From: Pyrinomonadaceae bacterium | GTDB lineage: Bacteria; Acidobacteriota; Blastocatellia; Pyrinomonadales; Pyrinomonadaceae | Length of the DNA: 15,434 nucleotides | Assembly: GCA_013695245.1 (NCBI GenBank) | Contig: JACDAW010000028.1 | Location: 1 to 15,434 of the forward strand | Direction of reading: 5' to 3' | Shown here: piece by piece, positions 8,208 through 14,621 of the stretch | Layout: the number at the start of each line of letters is the position of its first letter | How positions within the stretch are numbered: the stretch's first letter is position 1 | Notes under the pieces: generated by a model | Seen by the model: the letters and a program-made list of their open reading frames with translations, nothing else | Database searches by the model: none | What the model was told of the DNA's origin: nothing | Translations under genes and position numbers: made by a program

Positions 8208-8230
8208 CGGAGCGAGCCTCCGATTATACT
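8201..8230 (+). promoter_or_regulatory. Weak sigma70-like promoter candidate for the signalling operon
   Basis: TATACT (8225-8230) matches the TATAAT box at five of six positions. TTGTTT (8201-8206) is a poor -35 at 18-nt spacing. A small CGGAG/CTCCG hairpin (8208-8212 and 8218-8222) lies in the spacer. A TTGACA at 8235-8240 lacks a good -10. The downstream operon needs a promoter in this gap if the preceding terminator works, but the exact site is uncertain. Confidence 0.25.
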
Positions 8231-8412
8231 TTGGTTGACACGGACGGCTTCTCTATAGGGGCGGCCGTTGAAACGGTTGTCGCGCGTGTGCGGTCGCGCC
8301 GCCGTATTCCGACGTTACGCCAATAGTCCAGCCTTTCACCGCACTCCAAATGTGCGCTGTATTGGTGGAATAAGCCGGAAGCGTCAGCGGAAAACTGCGC
8401 GGACGAGAGGCG

Positions 8413-10542
8413 ATGAACAAAGCGACAGCGCGCGAGCGCGGGACACATACAGCGCAAGAAGAGCAAACTCCGCCGCCCGGCTGGGACGAGGCGCAGAATG
8501 AGCTTGCGCGCGCGGCCGATCTGGCCCTTCTGCTTATCGCAGGTCATCAGCCGCCCTCGCTTCTCACGTCAAACAACAACTCAATTTGTCGCGCCCTCCA
8601 ATCTTCAAAAGATCAAGCGCATCTGTGTGAGCCGTATTGCGGAAAAGCCTATCAACGCGCCCTCGAAGCCGGTGGTGCGCCTGCGCATTATCGTTGCCAT
8701 GCGGGATTCAATTGCTTCGCTCAAACGATAAAACTCACAGGCGAGCGAACGTTAGCCGTCATCGGCGGTCGCGCCTTTCACGAGATGAAAGATTACCGCC
8801 AACTCGTGGAGCGCGTCAGAGATGGCGATCTCGCCAGCCTTAATTCCGACGAACTTTTCCAGAATATCCTTTTCGGATCGAAAGAGAAGTTAGATGAACT
8901 TGCGGAGCGCATCGCTTCGGCCGCCGTTAATTTTCACAGTCGCACGCCAACTCATCAAGTCGCTAAGAGGGATTCTGCTTCAAAGAAAACAGGCAAAGAA
9001 TTTAATCAACAACTTGAGGACGCGAGCCAAGGAGCGGAAGCGAATCAACAAAGCGCGGTCGTTGCTGAGAGCAATCAACCTGCGACGCTGAGAGAATCGT
9101 GTCGCGCGGCGCTCGATAATCTTGCTGAGAAATATCAACTCGCTTCACTCGCTTTGCTGTTGCGCGTCGGCGATACATTCAAGTGCGTATCCGTTACGGG
9201 AAACTTTTCGGAAGGTGCGATGCCTGTCGAGATTGATCCGGAAGATGAAAAGCTTCTTGAAGCGGCGCGGCGCGGGCGTCCGCTGGTGGCGACAAAGCAA
9301 CAGAGGGCAAGCAAAAATTCGATGAACGGCAAAGACGATTCTTTTGAATTGTACCCGCTAGTGGTCGGAGATGAAATCAAAGGGATGTTGCTCATCGGCG
9401 ACCGAATCTTGAACGAAGAAACACGCGAAAGCATGTTTAAATTCTGCCGCGAGTTGGCGATGCCCATTGAAGTGTTGCGCCTGCGTGAGGAATTGGAGAG
9501 GCGGATGCGCGCCGCTTACCACGCGCAAAGCTTTTCCGAGCGCGTCAACGGAGTTGAGCCAGCAGAAGCTTACGCCACGATCCTCACTCATTCCGCCGAA
9601 CTTATGCGCGCCGAGCGCAGCTCGTTGCTTCTGTTTGACGAGGAAGCGAACGAACTGGAGGTGAAAGCCGCCCTGGGTCCGCGCGCCGAAATTACGCGCG
9701 AGGCGCGCCTTCGTTTAGGCGACGGCATTGCAGGCAGCGTCCTTAGCGAAGGTCGCCCGCTCGTTGTGCGCGATGTCAGCGCATCGAAATACGCTTCGGC
9801 TCCGCCTGAACGTCTTTATAAAAGCGATTCATTTATCAGTTATCCGGTCATCATCGGCGGGCGCAAAGTCGGCGTGTTGAATGTCACGGATAAGAAGGAT
9901 GGAAGTTTTTATGACGAATTTGATCTCGATCTGCTGGAGATGATCGCGCCGCAAATGGCGCTCGCCTTAGATCGCGCCGGATGGCATCAGAAGGCGACCG
10001 AGTTTCAGTTGCTCTCGATCACCGATCCGCTCACGGATTTGCTCAACCGTCGTTATCTGGAAGAGCGTCTCTCAGAAGAATTGGAACGCTCAAAGCGTCA
10101 TCGTTACCTGATGAGCTTCATGATGATCGACATTGATGATTTTAAAACTTATAACGACAGCAACGGCCATCAAGCGGGCGATCTGGCTTTGGAAATGACG
10201 GCACAAGCCTTGAAGTCAGTTCTGCGTTCGGCCGATGTTGCGGCGCGCTATGGCGGCGAAGAATTTAGCGTGTTGCTGCCGCAAACAAGTCTCGCCGAAG
10301 CTGAAGTTATTGCTGAACGCATTCGCCGCCGCGTCGAGCGCACACGCTATCCACACGGAAAAACGCAACCGCTCGGCTCGGTCACCGTAAGTATCGGCAT
10401 CTCAACCTTCGGGGCGCAAACTGAAACGGCAGAAGCTGTGATCGGCGCGGCGGACGAAGCGCTTTACCGCGCTAAAGAGCAAGGTAAAAACCGCATCGTG
10501 CTTGCGGCAGCAACGCCCCCACCAACCAGCGATGCCGCCTGA
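8413..10542 (+). CDS. PocR-GAF-GAF-GGDEF sensor diguanylate cyclase
   Basis: This 709-residue protein, with no membrane segment seen, makes c-di-GMP from two GTP. Residues about 28-172 match the PocR sensory domain (IC at 58-59, LCEPYCGKAYQRALEAG 71-87, YRCHAGF 93-99, LAVIGGRAF 114-122) with cysteines C59, C72, C76, C95 and C101. PocR domains are predicted sensors of small hydrocarbon-type ligands. A Lys/Gln/Ser-rich linker (about 176-225) follows, then a divergent GAF-like domain (about 226-355), a clearer GAF domain (about 376-520) and GGDEF (about 530-698). The cyclase site is intact: metal-binding MIDIDDF (571-577) and GGEEF (614-618). The RxxD inhibitory site, RSAD (605-608), is exactly five residues upstream, so product inhibition is expected. 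The ATG is the first possible start after an upstream in-frame stop (8371-8373), though the GAGAGG before it is only 2 nt away. It is the first gene of a four-gene operon. Confidence 0.9.
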   Translation: MNKATARERGTHTAQEEQTPPPGWDEAQNELARAADLALLLIAGHQPPSLLTSNNNSICRALQSSKDQAHLCEPYCGKAYQRALEAGGAPAHYRCHAGFNCFAQTIKLTGERTLAVIGGRAFHEMKDYRQLVERVRDGDLASLNSDELFQNILFGSKEKLDELAERIASAAVNFHSRTPTHQVAKRDSASKKTGKEFNQQLEDASQGAEANQQSAVVAESNQPATLRESCRAALDNLAEKYQLASLALLLRVGDTFKCVSVTGNFSEGAMPVEIDPEDEKLLEAARRGRPLVATKQQRASKNSMNGKDDSFELYPLVVGDEIKGMLLIGDRILNEETRESMFKFCRELAMPIEVLRLREELERRMRAAYHAQSFSERVNGVEPAEAYATILTHSAELMRAERSSLLLFDEEANELEVKAALGPRAEITREARLRLGDGIAGSVLSEGRPLVVRDVSASKYASAPPERLYKSDSFISYPVIIGGRKVGVLNVTDKKDGSFYDEFDLDLLEMIAPQMALALDRAGWHQKATEFQLLSITDPLTDLLNRRYLEERLSEELERSKRHRYLMSFMMIDIDDFKTYNDSNGHQAGDLALEMTAQALKSVLRSADVAARYGGEEFSVLLPQTSLAEAEVIAERIRRRVERTRYPHGKTQPLGSVTVSIGISTFGAQTETAEAVIGAADEALYRAKEQGKNRIVLAAATPPPTSDAA

Positions 10543-12817
10543 GACCTACAGCAGCAACAACACGGCTCAGAGCGTGCTCGGTCGCATCGCCCCTCAAGAT
10601 TTTATCGGGCGAGAGGAGACGCTCAATGCTCTCGTCTCCCTCTCCACGCGAGACGAAACCGCACACGGCATACTGCTGCTCGCCGCTCCTTCTTCCGGCG
10701 CGTCCGAACTTCTCCGGCAAGCTTATGATCGCCTATTCCACTCGTTTGAGAATGGTGTCGCACCCGTCTATTTCGATTGGTCTGCGGCGGACGGCAACTC
10801 GGAAATGGCGGCTCGGCGTTTCCTCTACACGTTTCTGCTGCAGACAACGGCCTATCTTCAACGCAAGCCCGCGCTTGTTTATGCGCAGCCGACGCTCGGC
10901 GAGTTGGTGGAAATGATTCCGGTAAGCGATGATCAGTGGGTCGGGGCGTTAATCGAAAAGTATGAGCGGGCGCGCCGGGAATCAGATGAAGATGCGCTTG
11001 TGCGTCTTTGCTTAAGCGCACCGATTGAAGCAGCGGCGAAGGGGAGACGCACCGTCGTCTTGTTTGACAACGCGCACCTTATCGAAGAGTTGCCGGGTAA
11101 GCTCGCTCTCAGCCGTGAGCTTCTACAAATTCTTTCGCGGTCGGAAACCGGGTTTGTGTTAAGCGGGCTGCGGCGACGGTTACGCGACGCGATTAGTTAT
11201 GAAGAAGCGCACATCGTTAATCTCTCAACGTTACTTCTTGTGAACTTAAACGAAAGTGAGGCGCGCAGTTTAACGGTGCGGTTGAGCGCACAGTTAAGCG
11301 TCGAGTTAAATGATGCGGCGCGCGAGTTGCTCGTTCATCAATTCTCCGGCAACCCATTATTCATTACCTCAGTCATGCAGGCGGCGCAAAGAAGCAGCCG
11401 GATGTTAACGAGCTTTCTGTCTTGCCAGAAAACTTACGTTGACGAGTTGATGGGCGGACGAATCAAGCATTATTACGATTCACAGCTTGCGCGCGTTGCG
11501 CCATCTCACGCGATGCGTCGGACGCTCGTGCGACTTCTTTACGAATCGGCGATGGGAGCCGAAGGCAAAGCTTCGATTGACTCGTGGCAGAAGCGTTTGG
11601 ACTTGAGTCCTGACGCTCTACAGAATTTGATTCGCGCGTTGCACGGATTGGAAATCGTTTCCCACGTCGGGGAATCAATCAAGGTGAGCGACGAGCTTGT
11701 GTGGCGCGATTATTTGCGCGCGCAGTATAGAATAGGGGTCGCAGGCGAGGCGCGCGCTCGCGTCGTCGTCGAAGCCTTACTTGATGCTTTGAAACGCGCG
11801 CCGCAGACGCTCGACCGTCATTATCGTCGTAAGTCCGCGCTGGCTTTGCGTCCGCTTCTTGATCGCTTTGATTGGCAGCGCGTCCCGGCGAGTTTATTGC
11901 ACTACGGTAAATTCACCCAAGCTTATCGCGGTCGGCAAGCGGGCGAGATCGCGTCTGGGCTGGCCGGCGAAACCGAGCTGGTGCGTTTGCCGCAGATCGT
12001 TTACACGGCGAGCGCCGCATCTTATTATCCGTCGCCTGATTTCATCTGCGAAGAAGAGCAATGCGTTGTTGCGCATGGATTCGATGGAGATTTTTACACA
12101 GACTCAAGCGAAGTCGTGTGGCTTGCGGTGGAAATGGACGGGCAGAAAGAGGCGGGGCGGGGCGCCGTTGAGTGGTGGCATGAGCGTCTGGTGAATCTCG
12201 CTCGGCGCTCAGGATTCGGGCGCGTTCGTTTGTGGTTAATCGCAACTGGCGGATTTACGCCGGACGCCATGAAGTTTCTCAGCGAGAAAGATATTTACGC
12301 TTCAAACAGGCATCAGATAGAACTCCTCACTTCGCATTTGGAGGGGGAAGCGGCGAGCGTAGTTTTGACTGAAACTGCGTCGGATGAATTTGAGATCGTG
12401 ATCCCGATGGGAGGCGATTCCGAATTGATCGCGGCAAACGCCGCCGAAATGATCGCGCGGCGAATAAATTTCCAGCCCGAAGCCATCAATCAAATCAAGA
12501 CAGCCCTGATTGAAGCCTGTATTAACGCTGAAGAACACAGTTTCAGCCCCGACCGAAAAATTTATCAACGCTTTCGGCTCGAAAGTGATAAATTAGTGAT
12601 CACTGTTTCGAGTCGCGGCGTTCGCCTGCCCGCATCTCTCCCGAAAGATGTGCGAGGAAGCCAAGACAGGGAAGACAACGCATCCAACAATGGTTTGCGT
12701 GGACGACGCGGCTGGGGTCTCAAATTAATTCGCAGTTTGATGGATGAAGTCGAGTTTGAAAGAGTTGACGAGGGCACTCGTCTGCGCATGACTAAATTCC
12801 TGCGCCCGCCGGAATAA
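10532..12817 (+). CDS. AAA/STAND-like protein with REase-like segment and C-terminal RsbW-type HATPase domain
   Basis: I call 761 residues from ATG 10532, which overlaps the cyclase stop by 11 nt and suggests coupled translation; a TTG at 10502 would add ten residues. Neither has a clear ribosome binding site. Residues about 20-330 look like an AAA_16/STAND ATPase that opens with FIGREETLNAL (24-34). The P-loop position reads AAPSSGAS (51-58) without the lysine, and Walker B reads VVLFDN (175-180) with Asn for the usual acid. A helical/winged-helix-like part follows. Residues about 490-600 (WLAVEMD, then RLWLIATGGFTPDAMKFL) resemble a PD-(D/E)XK fold without the E-x-K lysine. Residues about 620-755 are an anti-sigma kinase-type HATPase: N-box EACINAEEHS (661-670) and glycine-rich GRRGWGLKLI (724-733), but Ser694 stands where the G1 box has Asp. 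The natural partner is the STAS protein encoded 22 nt downstream. A scaffold or pseudoenzyme role is inferred; the HATPase call is firm and the rest moderate. Confidence 0.75.
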   Translation: MPPETYSSNNTAQSVLGRIAPQDFIGREETLNALVSLSTRDETAHGILLLAAPSSGASELLRQAYDRLFHSFENGVAPVYFDWSAADGNSEMAARRFLYTFLLQTTAYLQRKPALVYAQPTLGELVEMIPVSDDQWVGALIEKYERARRESDEDALVRLCLSAPIEAAAKGRRTVVLFDNAHLIEELPGKLALSRELLQILSRSETGFVLSGLRRRLRDAISYEEAHIVNLSTLLLVNLNESEARSLTVRLSAQLSVELNDAARELLVHQFSGNPLFITSVMQAAQRSSRMLTSFLSCQKTYVDELMGGRIKHYYDSQLARVAPSHAMRRTLVRLLYESAMGAEGKASIDSWQKRLDLSPDALQNLIRALHGLEIVSHVGESIKVSDELVWRDYLRAQYRIGVAGEARARVVVEALLDALKRAPQTLDRHYRRKSALALRPLLDRFDWQRVPASLLHYGKFTQAYRGRQAGEIASGLAGETELVRLPQIVYTASAASYYPSPDFICEEEQCVVAHGFDGDFYTDSSEVVWLAVEMDGQKEAGRGAVEWWHERLVNLARRSGFGRVRLWLIATGGFTPDAMKFLSEKDIYASNRHQIELLTSHLEGEAASVVLTETASDEFEIVIPMGGDSELIAANAAEMIARRINFQPEAINQIKTALIEACINAEEHSFSPDRKIYQRFRLESDKLVITVSSRGVRLPASLPKDVRGSQDREDNASNNGLRGRRGWGLKLIRSLMDEVEFERVDEGTRLRMTKFLRPPE

Positions 12818-12823
12818 TACTTA

Positions 12824-12842
12824 AAGGGAGATAACGCGCGTG
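12824..12842 (+). promoter_or_regulatory. Ribosome binding site fixing a GTG start for the STAS gene
   Basis: AAGGGAG (12824-12830) lies 9 nt before GTG 12840-12842. It is the strongest Shine-Dalgarno sequence in the signalling operon and supports the non-ATG start, and implies that the STAS protein is made at a higher rate than its neighbours. Confidence 0.7.
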
Positions 12843-13253
12843 GAGATCACAGAGTCAGGCGTCAAGGGGGAAGTTATCTGTTCTCGTGTCGAGGGCAGTG
12901 TGGCAATAATCTATGCTCAAGGCTATCTGAATAAGATTAGCGGCGAGCAGACGGAGCGCGAATGTCGCAATCGTTTGGAAGACGGCTACCGCGCGCTGGT
13001 GTTAAATTTTAGCGACACGCAGATCGTTAACAGCATCGGAGTTTCGATTCTGCTAGGCGTGATTGACGCGGTTGAAGAAACAAATTCCCGCCTCTGCTTT
13101 TGCAACGTCAATAACCACACCGCGCAACTCTTCGATATGCTCGGATTGACGCGCCACGTTTATCTCGCCCCGACTGAAGAAGCCGCGCTCGCGTGGTCAA
13201 GTAAAGATCAGACTGCGGGCGTTGCCGCCGCCGCAGCAGCAACAGCAAACTAA
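12840..13253 (+). CDS. STAS-domain anti-sigma-factor antagonist (SpoIIAA/RsbV-like)
   Basis: This 137-residue cytoplasmic protein has one STAS domain at about residues 10-120: strand VAIIYAQGYL (21-30), helix with ISGEQTERECRNRLEDGYR (33-51), VLNFSDTQIV (54-63), then N64-S65-I-G-V-S-I-L-L. Ser65 lies where SpoIIAA/RsbV proteins are phosphorylated by their anti-sigma kinase; the preceding residue is Asn where SpoIIAA has Asp. In the known partner switch, the unphosphorylated antagonist binds the RsbW-type anti-sigma factor and frees a sigma factor. The HATPase protein encoded 22 nt upstream is the obvious partner. Two cysteines (C86, C88) lie in the central strand. Residues 127-137 are an Ala-rich tail of no clear function. 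The start is GTG with a strong ribosome binding site. The stop is 7 nt before the next ATG. Confidence 0.9.
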   Translation: MEITESGVKGEVICSRVEGSVAIIYAQGYLNKISGEQTERECRNRLEDGYRALVLNFSDTQIVNSIGVSILLGVIDAVEETNSRLCFCNVNNHTAQLFDMLGLTRHVYLAPTEEAALAWSSKDQTAGVAAAAAATAN

Positions 13254-13260
13254 TAACCGT

Positions 13261-14535
13261 ATGTATTACGGCATCGAAAAATTCTTGCACGCATTCTCTT
13301 CACTCGCCGATCTCGGTCAAGAGATCGCCGATACGCGCGATTATCGGGAGATGGTCGAGACTGCCTTGCAGGTCGTGCTTGGCACGCTGGCGATCAGGCG
13401 CGGCGCAGTCGTTGAGTATGAGCGCGACAAAAACGTCTTAAAGTTTATCGCCGCGCGCGGCATTAGCCACGAACTTCCGCCTGACGTTGCCTTCGATGGC
13501 GCGGTCGTCAAAGATTTATGCGCGGGCGGCGCATGTGGATTGAATCTCTACGCGGATGAAGGGTCAGGCGCTAACAAGGAATTGGCGGAGAAGTGTCGTG
13601 CGCTATTCAAAGATTTTGGTTTCGAGTTGATAACGCCTTTAATTATCCGCGATACGCTTTTGGGAGTTCTTTTACTCGGTCGTAAAGTGAGCGAAGAGTT
13701 GTTTAGCGAGTTGGATCGGGATGTCGTCTGTGCAATGGCGCGACACATCGGCGTGGGTATTTACAGTCACCGTCTGCTGGCAGAAGTCGAGGTGCGCGCC
13801 GAAGAGAATCGTCGTCTTTATGACGACTTGCGCGAAACTTATCAAGACACGGTGCGGGCTTTTGCCGCCGCAATTGATTTCAAAGACACATACACGCGCG
13901 GGCACTCCGAGCGCGTCGGGCTTTACTGCGAGATCATCGCGCGCGAGATGGGCTGGGACGACGAGCAAGTGGAAGGGATGATCGTCGCCGGTTACCTGCA
14001 CGACATCGGTAAGATTTTCGTTGATCGTGAGATCATCAACGCGCCTCATCGTATTGACGCCAAGCTTTTGCCGGAATTAAACGGTCACACCATCGCGGGC
14101 TACGAATTACTTTCGCTTATCAAGCATCCGTTTACAGACATTCCGCTGATGGCGCGTCATCATCATGAGCGCGTGGATGGCGGCGGCTACCCCGATGGTT
14201 TAACTGGCGATCAAATTCCGATAGGCGCGAAAATCTTGACGCTCGCCGATTCGTTCGATGCGATGACGACCGACCGCCCGTACAAACGACGCCGCACGCT
14301 GGAAGAGATAATTAAAGATTTGCAGGAGAATGCCGGAAAGCAATTTGAGCCGGGAGTAGTCGTCGCCTTCGCCCGCGCAATTTTGAAAGAGATAAAGGGC
14401 GAAACGGAAGACAAGCGAATTACGAAAATGCTCGCTAAGAATTACGATGACGTTAAAAGCATCGAACCGCTTCTCGTCGAGTTGCTCGCCAAACTTGAAT
14501 CCCCATCATTGAACACTTCAACCGCCACCTCCTGA
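13261..14535 (+). CDS. GAF-HD-GYP cyclic-di-GMP phosphodiesterase
   Basis: This 424-residue cytoplasmic protein has a GAF domain (about 25-175), a coiled linker (about 175-200, rich in Glu and Arg) and an HD-GYP domain (about 200-380). The catalytic set is complete: TRGHSERV (212-219), YLHDIGKI (245-252) with the HD pair H247-D248, NGHTIAGYELL (274-284), ARHHHER (298-304), DGGGYPDGLTGDQIPIGAKI (306-325) with the GYP triad at 309-311, and LADSFDAMTTDRPY (328-341). It should hydrolyse c-di-GMP to pGpG or GMP, opposing the GGDEF protein at the start of the operon. The GAF domain may carry an input signal; ACGLNLY near residue 91 has two nearby cysteines (C87, C92). I chose ATG 13261, 7 nt after the STAS stop; an upstream TTG (13222) would only add a Pro/Gln-rich tract. 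There is no Shine-Dalgarno sequence, so reinitiation after STAS is likely. Confidence 0.9.
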   Translation: MYYGIEKFLHAFSSLADLGQEIADTRDYREMVETALQVVLGTLAIRRGAVVEYERDKNVLKFIAARGISHELPPDVAFDGAVVKDLCAGGACGLNLYADEGSGANKELAEKCRALFKDFGFELITPLIIRDTLLGVLLLGRKVSEELFSELDRDVVCAMARHIGVGIYSHRLLAEVEVRAEENRRLYDDLRETYQDTVRAFAAAIDFKDTYTRGHSERVGLYCEIIAREMGWDDEQVEGMIVAGYLHDIGKIFVDREIINAPHRIDAKLLPELNGHTIAGYELLSLIKHPFTDIPLMARHHHERVDGGGYPDGLTGDQIPIGAKILTLADSFDAMTTDRPYKRRRTLEEIIKDLQENAGKQFEPGVVVAFARAILKEIKGETEDKRITKMLAKNYDDVKSIEPLLVELLAKLESPSLNTSTATS

Positions 14536-14556
14536 AATCTTCGCTCTTTTTAAACT

Positions 14557-14600
14557 GAAAGCCGCGAATCGTAAATGCAGATTTTCGATTCGCGGCTTTC
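14557..14600. terminator. Bidirectional terminator between convergent genes
   Basis: A perfect 15-bp inverted repeat (14557-14571 with 14586-14600; arms start GAAAGCCGCG and end CGCGGCTTTC) surrounds a 14-nt loop. Inside the loop AAAT (14573-14576) can pair with ATTT (14581-14584), leaving a GCAG tetraloop and one T-T mismatch. It sits 21 nt after the HD-GYP stop and 21 nt before the end of the FHA gene on the other strand. Neither side has a long T tract, but the stem is very stable and the convergent position fits termination of both transcripts. Confidence 0.8.
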
Positions 14601-14621
14601 TCGTTAAAGTTGAAACGTATC

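Larger units (their letters stand above)
8088..8412. other. 325-nt non-coding gap between importer operon and signalling operon
   Basis: No convincing gene lies here. The first 70 nt are AT-rich, followed by two hairpins (8174-8193 and 8208-8222), a TATACT box (8225-8230) and an isolated TTGACA (8235-8240) without a properly spaced -10. A small CCGT-TGAA-ACGG hairpin occurs at 8265-8276. The rest, up to the next start, is GC-rich and would be 5' leader if transcription starts near 8237. I recognise no riboswitch. An in-frame stop at 8371-8373 limits any upstream extension of the next gene. Confidence 0.5.

Noticed and set aside
8235..8259. TTGACA plus TATAGG as a promoter
   Set aside because: The -35 match is perfect but the spacer is only 13 nt, too short for a sigma70 promoter.
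8224..8547. 107-codon - strand frame covering the intergenic gap and the start of the cyclase gene
   Set aside because: Arg/Ser/Ala-rich with no motif, and it overlaps the PocR-coding start; no ribosome binding site noticed.
10502..10531. TTG start extending the HATPase fusion gene by ten residues
   Set aside because: It would deepen the overlap with the cyclase gene and has no well-placed Shine-Dalgarno sequence; ATG 10532 gives a usual short overlap.
13222..13260. TTG start extending the HD-GYP gene
   Set aside because: It adds only a Pro/Gln-rich tract read from the Ala codons of the STAS tail in another frame; ATG 13261 just after the STAS stop is more natural.
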